Positions 39,501 through 48,679 of a stretch of 64,000 bases of DNA are shown one piece after another. Source of the stretch: Castellaniella denitrificans. GTDB lineage: Bacteria > Pseudomonadota > Gammaproteobacteria > Burkholderiales > Burkholderiaceae_B. Position 1 is the stretch's first letter. The number at the start of each line of letters is the position of its first letter. Where the stretch lies: positions 186,001 through 250,000 of the forward strand of contig NZ_JBHSEZ010000029.1 in the NCBI RefSeq assembly GCF_042653765.1, in the 5' to 3' direction. Position numbers and translations under genes: made by a program. The notes beneath the pieces were generated by a model that was not told the DNA's origin, searched no databases, and saw nothing but the letters and a program-made list of their open reading frames with translations.

Positions 39501-40382
39501 CTAGCCCGCGCCCTCGGGGAGCGGGATGAATTCCTGGTCGTCGCCGGCCGGCAGGGCCATGCGCTGGGCGCGCCAGTCCTCGCGGGCCTGTTCGATCCGG
39601 TCCCGGGAGGAGGAGACGAAATTCCAGTGGATGAACCGTTCGCCGACGGGCTCGCCGCCCAGCAGCATGACGGTGGCCGGGCCGCGGGCCTGGATCCGCG
39701 CGGCGCGGCCCGGTTCCAGGACCCGCATCTGGCCTTCGGACAGCGGGTGGCCGTCCAGCTCGACGGCGCCCCGGGCCACGTAGACGGCGCGTTCGGAATA
39801 GTCGGTGCCCAGGGCGCGGCGCGCGCCGTCGGCCATGTCCCAGTGCAGGTAGAACAGGGGCGAATGCGTCCTGACGCGGGCGGCGGCGCCGTCGATGGCG
39901 CCGGCGATCAGGCGGCCGGCGACGCCGTCCTCGTGGAATTCGGGCAGTTCGCCGGCGCCCTGGTGGTGATGGAATTCGGGCGCCGTTTCCTCGTGCTCGC
40001 GCGGCAGGGCGACCCAGGCCTGGATGCCGTGCAGGGTGGCGCCGTGGGCGCGGGCGTATTCCAGCCGCTCGCTGTGGGTGATGCCGCGGCCGGCGGTCAT
40101 CCAGTTGACCTCGCCGGGGCGGATCTCCTGGTGCGAGCCCAGGCTGTCGCGGTGCGTGATGGCGCCGCTGTACAGGTAGGTGACGGTGGACAGGCCGATG
40201 TGCGGGTGCGGCCGGACGTCCAGTTCGCGCGGGGCGCCGCGCGCCACGTCCAGCGGACCCAAGTGGTCGAAGAAGATGAAGGGGCCGACCATGCGGCGCT
40301 TGCGGTAGGGCAGCACGCGGCCGACGACGAGGCCTCCGCCCAGGTCGTGCGTGCGGCGGTCGATCAGCAGGGTGGCGGTCAT
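39501..40382 (-). CDS. Pirin-family protein
   Basis: The 293-residue double cupin has the metal-binding histidines in RPHPHIGLSTVTYL (about 57-70) and GRGITHSER (about 98-106), plus the C-terminal pirin domain. Bacterial pirins can act as quercetinases or interact with metabolic enzymes; which applies here is not visible. Length is typical. Confidence 0.9.
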   Translation of the reverse strand: MTATLLIDRRTHDLGGGLVVGRVLPYRKRRMVGPFIFFDHLGPLDVARGAPRELDVRPHPHIGLSTVTYLYSGAITHRDSLGSHQEIRPGEVNWMTAGRGITHSERLEYARAHGATLHGIQAWVALPREHEETAPEFHHHQGAGELPEFHEDGVAGRLIAGAIDGAAARVRTHSPLFYLHWDMADGARRALGTDYSERAVYVARGAVELDGHPLSEGQMRVLEPGRAARIQARGPATVMLLGGEPVGERFIHWNFVSSSRDRIEQAREDWRAQRMALPAGDDQEFIPLPEGAG

Positions 40383-40443
40383 GGACGTCCTCGCGCGGGC
40401 CGGTGGGAGCGGCCCCGCGATTACGATACTACAGCTCCCTGCG

Positions 40444-41739
40444 CTACATGTGGCCGGGCAGCCAGGTGGCCAGCCCCGGGAAATACCACATGACCACCAG
40501 CAGCAGCGCCATCAGGCCGAAGTAGGGCGCGCAGACCCGGGCCAGGTAGGTGATCTCCTTGCCGGTCATGCTCTGCAGCACGAACAGGTTGAAGCCCACC
40601 GGCGGCGTGATCTGGGCGGTTTCCACGGTGACGACCAGGAAGATGCCGAACCAGATCGGGTCGATGCCGGCGGCCTGGATGATGGGCAGCACCACGCCCA
40701 TGGTCAGGACGATGGTGGAGATGCCGTCCAGGAAGCAGCCCAGCACGACGTAGAACAGGGCGAGCGCGACGATCAGCATGCCGGGCGACAGGTTCAGGCC
40801 GCCGACGAATTCCGCCAGCTGGCGGGGCAGGCCGATGTAGCCCATGGACAGGGTCATGAAGGCCGCGCCCGCCAGGATCAGGGCGATCATGCAGTACAGG
40901 CGTGTGGCCCCCAGCAGGGAATCGCGGAACGATTTCCAGTTCAGGGTCTTCTGCCAGGCCGACAGCAGGAAGGCGCCGATGACGCCGATGGCGGCCGATT
41001 CGGTGGCCGTGGCCACGCCGCTGTAGATGCTGGCGACCACGCCCAGGACCAGCAGGACCACGGGGATCAGCTGGCGCGATTCGCGCAGCTTTTCGGCGAA
41101 GGACAGGCCGCCCGCCGATTCCGGCACACGATCCGGGTGCAACAGCGCCCAGCCGGCGATCCAGCCGCTGAACAGCAGGGCGAGCAGCAGCCCGGGGATC
41201 ACCCCGGCGATGAAGAGCTTGGCGATCGAGGTTTCCGCCGCCACGCCGTAGACGATCAGGATGATGGACGGGGGGATGAGCAGCCCCAGCGTGGCGGGGC
41301 CGCCCAGCGAGCCGATGATCTGCGCGTCGGGATAGCCGCGCCGCCGCAGTTCCGGCAGGTTCATGCGGCCCACCGTGACGCAGGTGGCGGCCGAGGATCC
41401 GCACACCGAGGCGAAGATCGCGCAGCCCAGCACGTTGGTGTGCAGCAGGCGCCCGGGCAGGCGGTTGACCCAGGGCGCCAGGCCGCGGAACAGGTTTTCC
41501 GACAGGTTGGTGCGGTAGAGGATTTCGCCCATCCAGATGAACAGGGGCAGGGCGGTCAGGGTCCAGCTGCTGGAGCTGCCCCAGATGGTCATGGCCATGG
41601 CGTCGCCCGCCGCGCGGCTGGAGAAGAATTCCATGCCGAACCAGGCGACGCCGGCCAGGGTCAGGCCGACCCAGACGCCGCCGCCCAGCAGCGCGAAGAG
41701 GACGACGATCAGGGCGATGCTGGCCGAGATCTCATTCAT
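40444..41739 (-). CDS. dctM: TRAP transporter large permease DctM
   Basis: The 431-residue inner-membrane protein has about twelve helices and belongs to the DctM family, which forms the sodium-driven channel of TRAP systems. Typical segments are FASVCGSSAATCVTVG and GPATLGLLIPPSIILIVYG, near the substrate site, and ETAQITPPVGFNLFVLQ. It overlaps the dctQ gene by 8 bases. The substrate is not visible from sequence; the facing 5-oxoprolinase-like operon suggests 5-oxoproline or a related lactam acid. Confidence 0.95.
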   Translation of the reverse strand: MNEISASIALIVVLFALLGGGVWVGLTLAGVAWFGMEFFSSRAAGDAMAMTIWGSSSSWTLTALPLFIWMGEILYRTNLSENLFRGLAPWVNRLPGRLLHTNVLGCAIFASVCGSSAATCVTVGRMNLPELRRRGYPDAQIIGSLGGPATLGLLIPPSIILIVYGVAAETSIAKLFIAGVIPGLLLALLFSGWIAGWALLHPDRVPESAGGLSFAEKLRESRQLIPVVLLVLGVVASIYSGVATATESAAIGVIGAFLLSAWQKTLNWKSFRDSLLGATRLYCMIALILAGAAFMTLSMGYIGLPRQLAEFVGGLNLSPGMLIVALALFYVVLGCFLDGISTIVLTMGVVLPIIQAAGIDPIWFGIFLVVTVETAQITPPVGFNLFVLQSMTGKEITYLARVCAPYFGLMALLLVVMWYFPGLATWLPGHM

Positions 41740-42238
41740 GGTGGAGCTCCTCGGAGGCGGGGGACTGGCGCTTGCCCAGCAGTTCCAGGCAGAACTCGTC
41801 CAGGAAGGCGATGAAGAAGACCAGGGTGCCCACGGCCATGGGGATCTGGGGGATCCACATCGGCGTGGCGTCGATGCCGGTGGAGATGTCCTGGAAGGAC
41901 CAGGACTGCCAGACCAGGCGCGCCGAATACAGGGCCAGGAAGCCCGACAGCGCGACGGCGATCAGCAGGGCGGCCAGTTCCAGTCCCCGGCGCGCACGGC
42001 CGCGCAGCATGCCCAGGACCAGGGTGACGCGGATGTGCTCGCCGTGCTTCAGCGTGCTGGCCAGGGCCAGGAAGCCGGCGCCGGCCATGGCGTAGCCGGC
42101 GTAGGCGTCGACGCCGCCGACCGGGAATCCCAGCAGGCGGCCCAGGATCATCATCGACACCATCAGCAGGACGCCGATCATGCCCAGGCCGGCCAGCCAG
42201 GCGCTGGCGGTGTAGAGTCCGTCGAGAAAGCGGCGCAT
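41732..42238 (-). CDS. dctQ: TRAP transporter small permease DctQ
   Basis: The 168-residue protein has four predicted membrane helices and the DctQ signature (GVLLMVSMMILGRLLGFPVGG, LKHGEHIRVTLVL). It pairs with DctM in the membrane. It lies 2 bases after dctP ends and overlaps dctM, as expected for one operon. Confidence 0.93.
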   Translation of the reverse strand: MRRFLDGLYTASAWLAGLGMIGVLLMVSMMILGRLLGFPVGGVDAYAGYAMAGAGFLALASTLKHGEHIRVTLVLGMLRGRARRGLELAALLIAVALSGFLALYSARLVWQSWSFQDISTGIDATPMWIPQIPMAVGTLVFFIAFLDEFCLELLGKRQSPASEELHHE

Positions 42239-42240
42239 GA

Positions 42241-43221
42241 TCAGCGGCTGGCGCGGTAAGCGTCCAGGATCTGCTTGCCTTCGTCACCCGCCTTGGCGGT
42301 CCATTCCTGGATGACGGTGTCCCCGACCTTGTCCAGGTCGGCCTTGAGCTGGGCGGAGGGCTCGACGATTTCCATGCCGCCGGCCTTCAGCTTGGCGATG
42401 GAGTCGGCGTCGACCTTGCGGGAGGCTTCCCAGCCGCGCTGCTCGGCGGCCGCGGCGGCCTTCATCAGGGCGTCGCGCGAGGCCGGGGACAGGGCTTCGA
42501 CGGCCTTCTTGTTGGCGACCACGGCGTTCTTCGGAATCCAGGCCCGGACGTTGGTGAAATACTTCATGTTTTCGTAGAGCTTGTTGTCCGCGCCGGTGGC
42601 GCTGGACGTGATCAGCCCTTCGATGACGCCGGTGGCCAGCGCCTGGGACAGTTCGGCTTCCTGGATGGTGACGGGCTGGGCGCCGACCAGTTCGCCGATG
42701 CGGGCGGTGGTGGGGCTGTAGACGCGCCATTTCATGCCCTTCAGGTCGGCGCCGGAATTGATGGGCTTGTTGCTGTAGATGCTCTGCGGCGGCCAGGCCA
42801 CGGCGTACAGCAGCACCATGCCCTGCTGGCCCAGCTTCTTTTCCAGGGCGGGCTTCTGGGCCTGGTAGAGCTTCCAGGCTTCTTCGTAGTTGCTGGCCAG
42901 GAAGGGCAGGCCGTCCACGCCGAAGGGTTGCCATTCGTTCTGGAAGCTGACCATGAAGAATTCGCCCGCCTGGGCCTGGTTGCCCTGCACGGCGCGCTTG
43001 ATTTCCGGCATCTTGAACAGGGACGCGCCGGAATGGACGGTGATCTTCAGGTCGCCCTGGGTGGCGGCGTCCACGTCCTTGGCGAACTGGACCAGGTTCT
43101 GCGAATGGAAATTGAAGGCCGGATAGGCCGAGGCCAGGTCCCACTGCGTGGCGGCCTGGGCCTGGACGGTGAGGCCCAGGCCGGCGACCAGGGCGGTGGC
43201 GAAGAAAGTGCGACGCTTCAT
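42241..43221 (-). CDS. dctP: TRAP transporter substrate-binding protein DctP
   Basis: The 326-residue periplasmic protein has a signal peptide (MKRRTFFATALVAGLGL, cleavage after AQA near 23) and the DctP fold. It includes the conserved segment DLKGMKWRVYSPTTARIGELVGAQP with the substrate-binding Arg. It captures the substrate for DctQM. The ATG at 43221 gives the signal peptide; the earlier start at 43254 does not. It is the first gene of the TRAP operon, 244 bases after the GntR gene, with operator-like sites in between. Confidence 0.94.
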   Translation of the reverse strand: MKRRTFFATALVAGLGLTVQAQAATQWDLASAYPAFNFHSQNLVQFAKDVDAATQGDLKITVHSGASLFKMPEIKRAVQGNQAQAGEFFMVSFQNEWQPFGVDGLPFLASNYEEAWKLYQAQKPALEKKLGQQGMVLLYAVAWPPQSIYSNKPINSGADLKGMKWRVYSPTTARIGELVGAQPVTIQEAELSQALATGVIEGLITSSATGADNKLYENMKYFTNVRAWIPKNAVVANKKAVEALSPASRDALMKAAAAAEQRGWEASRKVDADSIAKLKAGGMEIVEPSAQLKADLDKVGDTVIQEWTAKAGDEGKQILDAYRASR

Positions 43222-43393
43222 GGGAGAGGCTCCTGGAGAGTGATCAGGGGGCATCGCCGTGCGACCGCGACCCGGCTCCGGCGATGGCTACGGCAAAAGA
43301 TAGGCCATGCGTCGCCCGCCGTCGATTAGGGTTATCAACAATAAGATTGTTTTTGTAGTTGATGTAGTCTCGGATTGTTGATTTATTTTTTAT

Positions 43394-43410
43394 GAATTGT
43401 TGAACGATTC
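43394..43410. promoter_or_regulatory. GntR operator-like site upstream of the TRAP operon
   Basis: GAATTGTTGAACGATTC matches the perfect palindrome at 44168-44184 at 14 of 17 positions, including the whole GTTGAACGAT core. Nearby half-sites ATCAACAAT (43334-43342) and ATTGTTGAT (43374-43382) are inverted relative to each other. The region is AT-rich and probably holds the dctP promoter. Confidence 0.6.
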
Positions 43411-43465
43411 TGGCCGAAGCTCCTTCGCGAGCGGCTGGCCGGGAGCGCCGCGGGCGGGAAGCGCA

Positions 43466-44137
43466 TCATTCGACGCGGGCGGAATAGACGGACAGCACCA
43501 TGCGCTCGGACTGGATCAGGTAGTTTTCCAGGTTCCGCGCCGCTTCCGCCGTGTCGCCGCGATCGAGCAGTTCCAGCAGGCGGGCGTTCAGATCGACGAA
43601 GGGCGCATGCAGATATTCGGGATCGTCCAGCAGGCCGAAGGCCAGCCGCAGTTCGGCCGAGATGTCGGCGAACATGGCCGACAGGCGCGCGCTGTCGGCC
43701 AGGGCCACGATGTTCGCGTGGAACAGCATGTTGGCCGAGCCGACCTCCAGCCAGTCGCCGGCGTCGCGCATGCGGCGCGCGTGCGCCAGGGCCTGCTCCA
43801 TGCGCTTGTGGGCGGGATGGCGGGGCCAGGCCTGGGCCAGCGCCTGGCATTCGATCAGGCGGCGCACGCGGTAGATGTCGATGATGTCGGCGATCGACGG
43901 CACCACCACGGAGACCCCTCGGTTCGGCTCGTGGCGCAGCAGCCCTTCCTTGGACAGGATCCGGAAGGCCTCGCGCAGGGTGTTGCGCGAGACCTCCAGC
44001 TGTTCGCTCAGGCCCGCTTCGGACAGCCGCTGCCCCGCCCGCAGCTGGCCGTGGATGAGCTGCTGGCGGATGGTCTCGGCGACAGTGTCGGTCAGGCTCG
44101 GCGCGACGGCGGGGCTGGGATAATGGCGGGGGTTCAT
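43466..44137 (-). CDS. GntR-family regulator (FCD subfamily)
   Basis: The 223-residue protein has an N-terminal winged helix-turn-helix (LIHGQLRAGQRLSEAGLSEQ, LEVSRNTLREAFRIL) and a helical FCD ligand-binding domain that usually binds carboxylic acids through metal-coordinating histidines (LFHANIVAL). It lies between the TRAP operon and the divergent 5-oxoprolinase-like operon. The start at 44137 (GAGG ribosome site) is preferred; the ATG at 44167 abuts the operator palindrome. It probably represses both operons until a substrate appears. Confidence 0.88.
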   Translation of the reverse strand: MNPRHYPSPAVAPSLTDTVAETIRQQLIHGQLRAGQRLSEAGLSEQLEVSRNTLREAFRILSKEGLLRHEPNRGVSVVVPSIADIIDIYRVRRLIECQALAQAWPRHPAHKRMEQALAHARRMRDAGDWLEVGSANMLFHANIVALADSARLSAMFADISAELRLAFGLLDDPEYLHAPFVDLNARLLELLDRGDTAEAARNLENYLIQSERMVLSVYSARVE

Positions 44138-44167
44138 GAGGACCTCGGGATGAGCTTTTTTCGGCAT

Positions 44168-44184
44168 GGATCGTTCAACGATCC
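44168..44184. promoter_or_regulatory. GntR operator palindrome in the divergent gntR-pxpA region
   Basis: GGATCGTTCAACGATCC is a perfect 8+1+8 palindrome between the divergent GntR and pxpA genes, with an extra half-site GATCGTT at 44188-44194. A related site lies upstream of dctP, so both operons may share control. Confidence 0.75.
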
Positions 44185-44215
44185 GCCGATCGTTTTGCAA
44201 TGATAAGGAACGCAC

Positions 44216-44980
44216 ATGGACTTGAACAGCGATCTCGGTGAAAGCTTCGGCGCCTGGCGCATGGGCGACGACGCTGCCATGCTGGACATCGTCACCAGCG
44301 CCAACGTGGCCTGCGGCTTCCATGCCGGGGATCCGGCCGGCATCCTCGACACTCTGCGCGCGGCGGCGGCGCGCGGCGTCGCCATCGGGGCGCACGTGGC
44401 CTATCCCGACCTGGCCGGCTTCGGCCGGCGCAACATGGATCCGACCAGCCGCGAACTGGCGGCCGACGTCATCTACCAGATCGGCGCCCTGCAGGGCCTG
44501 GCCGCCGCCGCCGGCACCCGGGTGACCTACGTCAAGCCGCATGGCGCCCTGTACAACACGATCGCGCACGACGAGCGCCAGGCGGGGGACGTCATCGCCG
44601 CGCTGCTGGCGCTGGATCCCGGCCTGGTCCTGATGGGACTGGCCGGTTCGCCGCTGCTGGATTGGGCGCGGGCGCGCGGCCTGCGGGTGGTGGCCGAAGC
44701 CTTCGCCGACCGGGCCTACACGCCCGCCGGCGCGCTGGTGTCGCGCCGCGAACCGGGCGCCGTGCTGCACGATCCCGCACAGGTCGCCGACCGCATGCTG
44801 GACCTGGTGCGCACGGGCGAGATCACCGCCATCGACGGCAGCCGCGTGCGCCTGCGGGCCGATTCCATCTGCGTGCACGGCGACAGCCCGGGGGCCGTGG
44901 CCATGGCGCGCGCGGTGCGCCAGCGGCTGGAATCGGCCGGCGTCGCCCTGACGCCGTTCACGGAGGCGCGGGCGGCATGA
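44216..44980 (+). CDS. pxpA: 5-oxoprolinase subunit A (LamB/YcsF family)
   Basis: The 254-residue protein matches PxpA, with MDLNSDLGESFG at the start, VACGFHAGDP, GAHVAYPDLAGFGRR and VKPHGALYN holding the conserved metal- or substrate-binding residues. Together with PxpB and PxpC it hydrolyses 5-oxoproline (pyroglutamate) to glutamate using ATP. It overlaps the next gene by 4 bases (ATGA). Ribosome site AAGGAACG. It is controlled by the GntR-type palindrome 32 bases upstream. Confidence 0.93.
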   Translation: MDLNSDLGESFGAWRMGDDAAMLDIVTSANVACGFHAGDPAGILDTLRAAAARGVAIGAHVAYPDLAGFGRRNMDPTSRELAADVIYQIGALQGLAAAAGTRVTYVKPHGALYNTIAHDERQAGDVIAALLALDPGLVLMGLAGSPLLDWARARGLRVVAEAFADRAYTPAGALVSRREPGAVLHDPAQVADRMLDLVRTGEITAIDGSRVRLRADSICVHGDSPGAVAMARAVRQRLESAGVALTPFTEARAA

Positions 44981-46779
44981 GCGTTCGTCCCGAAACGCAT
45001 CGTGCGCGGGGCGGTCCGGTGGCCGCCCCGCGCTGCCTGCCGGCCGGCGACGGCGCCGTGCTGGCGGAATTCGGCTCGCTGGACGAAACCCTGGCCCTGT
45101 TCCAGGCGCTCGGCGCATGGCCCGCCGGCGTGGAGGACGTGGTGCCCGCCGCCCGCACGCTGCTGGTGCTGTTCCGGCCGTCCGCCCTGGCGGCGCGGGA
45201 TGTGGCCGCCTGGCTGCGGCGGACCGCCGCCGGCCTGGAAACGGCCGCCGCAGGCGGGGGCGGCGCATCCGCGCCGTGTCCGGACGCGGCGGCCCGGCGG
45301 GTGGAGATCCCCGTGCGCTACACGGGCGAGGACCTGGAGGCGGTCGCCGAACGACTCGGCCTGAGCCGCGCCGAGCTGATCGAGCGCCACACCGGCAGCG
45401 ACTACCTGGCGGCCTTCGCCGGTTTCGCGCCGGGCTTCGTCTACCTGGCGGGCGGCGATCCCTGCTTTCACGGCATGCCCCGCCGCGCCGCGCCGCGCGT
45501 GCGCGTGCCGGCGGGCTCGGTGGCCGTGGCCGGGGATTTCAGCGCCGTCTATCCGTCCGACAGCCCGGGCGGCTGGCAACTGCTGGGCGTCACGCCCTTG
45601 CGCATGTGGGACATGGACCGGGCGGAACCGGCGCTGGTGCGGCCGGGCTTCCGGGTCCGGTTCCGCGACCTGGACGCGGCCGGCGCGGCCTACAGCCTGC
45701 CCGGCGCGCAGGCCGCCGATCGTCCGGCCGCCGGGGCGGGGGCGCCGCGCTCACCGGAACCCGCAGTCATGGGCGCCGGCGGGCCGGCCGACGGGCGGGA
45801 CCGCCTGCCGGGCGGCGGATCCTCCGCATCGGGGCGCGGCGCGCCCGCCCCGGTCGCGCCGTCCGCCTGTTTCGAGATCCTGGCCGCCGGCCTGCAGACC
45901 CTGGTGCAGGACCTGGGCCGCCCCGGCCTGACCGGCATGGGGGTGTCCCTGTCCGGGGCGCTCGACCGGGGCGCGCTGCGCGCGGCCAACCGGATCGTGG
46001 GCAATCCGGCCGACGCCGCCGTGCTGGAAAACGCCCTGGGCGGCCTGCGCCTGGCCTGCCGGGGGCGCGCCGTGGTGGCCGTTACGGGCGCCCGGGCGGA
46101 ACTGAGCCTGGTGACGGCGGCGGGCATCCGCCTGCCGGCCCCCCCGGGCCGTCCGCTGGCGCTCGACGACGGCGATGAGCTGCATGTGGGCGCGCCGAGC
46201 GCCGGGGTGCGCTGCTATGTGGCCGTGCGTGGCGGCTGGGACGTGGCGCCCGTACTGGGCAGCCGCGCCACCGACACCCTGGCGGGGATCGGCCCGGCGC
46301 CGCTGCGCCCGGGCGACCGGCTGCCGGTGGGCACCGCCCCGGGCGGTGCGCGCCCGGGCGCCGTCCAGCCCGGCGGCGAGGCCGCCCCGGCAGTGCCCGG
46401 GCGCGGCGACCTCGTCACCCTGGACATCGTCCTGGGGCCGCGCGCGGACTGGTTCACCCCGGCGGCGCTGGCGCTGCTGGCCGGACAGGAATGGACGGTC
46501 ACGCCGCAGTCCGACCGGGTCGGCATGCGCCTCTCGGGCGCCGAGCCTCTGGCCCGGGTCCGCCAGGGGGAACTGCCCAGCGAGGGCACCGTGGCCGGCG
46601 CGATCCAGGTGCCCGCCGGCGGCCAGCCCGTCCTGTTTCTGGCCGACCATCCGCTGACCGGCGGCTATCCGGTGATCGGCGCGGTCGTCGGCCGCGACCT
46701 GGACCGCGCCGCCCAGATTCCCGTGGGCGCCCGCCTGCGTTTCCGGCCCGCCGGGCCGTTCAAGGAAATCCTGCCATGA
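44977..46779 (+). CDS. Fused 5-oxoprolinase subunits B and C (PxpB-PxpC, KipI-KipA type)
   Basis: The 600-residue protein joins an N-terminal allophanate hydrolase subunit 1 domain (PxpB/KipI, about 25-235: AFAGFAPGFVYLAGG, VRVPAGSVAVAGDFSAVYP) to a C-terminal subunit 2 domain (PxpC/KipA, about 295-598: TLVQDLGRPGLTGMGVSLSG, LPSEGTVAGAIQVPAGGQP). A 60-residue Gly/Ala/Pro linker separates them. E. coli has these as separate proteins. It acts with PxpA in the cytoplasm. It overlaps both neighbours by 4 bases, so the three genes are translated together. Confidence 0.92.
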   Translation: MSVRPETHRARGGPVAAPRCLPAGDGAVLAEFGSLDETLALFQALGAWPAGVEDVVPAARTLLVLFRPSALAARDVAAWLRRTAAGLETAAAGGGGASAPCPDAAARRVEIPVRYTGEDLEAVAERLGLSRAELIERHTGSDYLAAFAGFAPGFVYLAGGDPCFHGMPRRAAPRVRVPAGSVAVAGDFSAVYPSDSPGGWQLLGVTPLRMWDMDRAEPALVRPGFRVRFRDLDAAGAAYSLPGAQAADRPAAGAGAPRSPEPAVMGAGGPADGRDRLPGGGSSASGRGAPAPVAPSACFEILAAGLQTLVQDLGRPGLTGMGVSLSGALDRGALRAANRIVGNPADAAVLENALGGLRLACRGRAVVAVTGARAELSLVTAAGIRLPAPPGRPLALDDGDELHVGAPSAGVRCYVAVRGGWDVAPVLGSRATDTLAGIGPAPLRPGDRLPVGTAPGGARPGAVQPGGEAAPAVPGRGDLVTLDIVLGPRADWFTPAALALLAGQEWTVTPQSDRVGMRLSGAEPLARVRQGELPSEGTVAGAIQVPAGGQPVLFLADHPLTGGYPVIGAVVGRDLDRAAQIPVGARLRFRPAGPFKEILP

Positions 46780-48548
46780 TCCGTAAAGTCCTGATCGCCA
46801 ACCGGGGCGAAATCGCCGTGCGCATCGCGCGCGCCTGCGCCGACTATGGCGCGCGTTCCGTCGCCGTCTACGCCGACGACGATGCCGACGCCTTGCACGT
46901 GCGCCTGGCCGACGAGGCCTGGGCGCTGGAAGGTCGCCGTCCCGCCGAAACCTATCTGGACATCGGCAAGCTGCTGGCCGCCGCGCGCCGGGCCGGGGCC
47001 GACGCCGTGCATCCGGGCTACGGCTTCCTGTCCGAGCGCGCGGAGTTCGCGCGCGCCGTGCTCGATGCGGGCCTGGCCTGGATCGGACCGCCGCCCGAGG
47101 CCATCGAGGCCCTGGGCGACAAGGTGGCCGCGCGGCGGATCGCCCAGGCCGCGGGCGCGCCGCTGGTCGCGGGCACCGACGGGCCGGTCGCCAGCGCGGC
47201 CGAGGCCCTGGCCTTCGCCGAGGCGCACGGCCTGCCCATCGCCATCAAGGCGGCCTTCGGCGGCGGCGGGCGCGGCCTGAAGGTGGCCTGGCGGCTGGAC
47301 GAGGTCGCCGAGCTGTACGAATCCGCCGTGCGCGAGGCCACCGCCGCCTTCGGCCGGGGCGAATGCTTCATCGAGCAGTTCCTGGACCGGCCGCGCCACA
47401 TCGAGGCGCAGGTGATCGCCGACACCCATGGGCGGGTGGTGGTGCTGGGCGACCGCGACTGCTCGCTGCAGCGGCGCAACCAGAAGCTGGTCGAGGAAGC
47501 GCCCGCGCCCTTCCTGTCGGACGAGCAGCGCGCCCGCATCCACGAGGCCGCCCGCGCCATCTGCGTCCGCGCCGGCTACGTCGGCGCCGGGACGGTGGAG
47601 TTCCTACTGGCGCGCGACGGCCGCATTTCCTTCCTCGAGGTCAACACCCGCCTGCAGGTCGAGCATCCCGTGACCGAGGAAACTTCCGGCCTGGACCTGG
47701 TGGTCGAACAGTTGCGCGTGGCCGACGGCCTGCCCCTGTCCGTCGAGTCCACGCCCGCGCCGTGCGGCCACAGCCTGGAATTCCGCATCAACGCCGAGGA
47801 CCCCGGGCGCGGCTACCTGCCGGCGCCGGGCCGCGTCGGGCGCTTCGCGCCGCCTTCCGGGCCGGGGGTGCGGGTCGACAGTGGCGTGGAATCCGGCTCC
47901 CTGGTGCCGGGCGTGTTCGATTCGCTGCTGGCCAAGCTGATCGTCAGCGGCGCCACGCGGGAGCAGGCCCTGGCCCGCGCGCGCCGCGCCTTGCGGGAAT
48001 TCGAGATCGAGGGCGTCGCCTCTGTGCTGCCCTTCCATCGCGCCGTGGTGGATCAGGCCGATTTCACCGGCAAGGACGGTTTCCGCGTGCACACGCGCTG
48101 GATCGAGACCGAATTCGCCGTCGATCTGGCCGATGCGCCCCGGCCCGTGGCGCCGGATGCGGCGCCGATGCTGCGCACCTTCGTCGAGATCGACGGCCGG
48201 CGCGTGTCCCTGGGCCTGCCGGCGGGAATGCCGGGCGTTGGGGCGGTTCAGGCCTGGGGCGCCGCGCCGGGCGCCGCCGGCATGGGCGCGGATGCCGCCC
48301 GCCCGGCGCCAGCCGGTTCGCCGGACGCGGGACCGGGCGGACTGGCGGCGCCGATCAGCGGCGCGCTGCTGGCCTGGAAGGCCGCCGACGGCGAGGCGGT
48401 CCAGGCCGGCCAGGTGCTGGCCGTGATGGAGGCGATGAAGATGGAGACCCAGGTGCTGGCGCCCGTGGCCGGCGTGCTGCGCCGGGCCGTCCCGGAGGGC
48501 GCGTTCGTCGAGGCCGGCAGCCTTCTGGGGCGGATCGAGGGGACGTAG
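46776..48548 (+). CDS. Biotin carboxylase with C-terminal biotin carrier domain
   Basis: The 590-residue protein starts with a full biotin carboxylase (MIRKVLIANRGEIAVRIARA, ATP-grasp glycine loop FGGGGRGLKV near 165, EVNTRLQVEHPVTE). A linker follows, then a biotinyl domain with the biotinylated Lys555 in EAMKMET. Such alpha subunits carboxylate biotin with ATP and bicarbonate for a carboxyltransferase. No carboxyltransferase gene is next to it. It overlaps the PxpBC gene by 4 bases, implying that the Pxp proteins use it, as urea carboxylase works with allophanate hydrolase. That link is inference. Confidence 0.9.
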   Translation: MIRKVLIANRGEIAVRIARACADYGARSVAVYADDDADALHVRLADEAWALEGRRPAETYLDIGKLLAAARRAGADAVHPGYGFLSERAEFARAVLDAGLAWIGPPPEAIEALGDKVAARRIAQAAGAPLVAGTDGPVASAAEALAFAEAHGLPIAIKAAFGGGGRGLKVAWRLDEVAELYESAVREATAAFGRGECFIEQFLDRPRHIEAQVIADTHGRVVVLGDRDCSLQRRNQKLVEEAPAPFLSDEQRARIHEAARAICVRAGYVGAGTVEFLLARDGRISFLEVNTRLQVEHPVTEETSGLDLVVEQLRVADGLPLSVESTPAPCGHSLEFRINAEDPGRGYLPAPGRVGRFAPPSGPGVRVDSGVESGSLVPGVFDSLLAKLIVSGATREQALARARRALREFEIEGVASVLPFHRAVVDQADFTGKDGFRVHTRWIETEFAVDLADAPRPVAPDAAPMLRTFVEIDGRRVSLGLPAGMPGVGAVQAWGAAPGAAGMGADAARPAPAGSPDAGPGGLAAPISGALLAWKAADGEAVQAGQVLAVMEAMKMETQVLAPVAGVLRRAVPEGAFVEAGSLLGRIEGT

Positions 48549-48679
48549 CCGGCGGAGGAGGGGCCGGCGGCCGGTGTCGGCCGGTACCGGGGTAAAGACC
48601 CCGGCCGCCGGGCCGTAGATTCCGATGCGGGTTCGCCGGCTCCGTCCCGCATGCCGGGACCCGCGGCCGGGACGACGCC

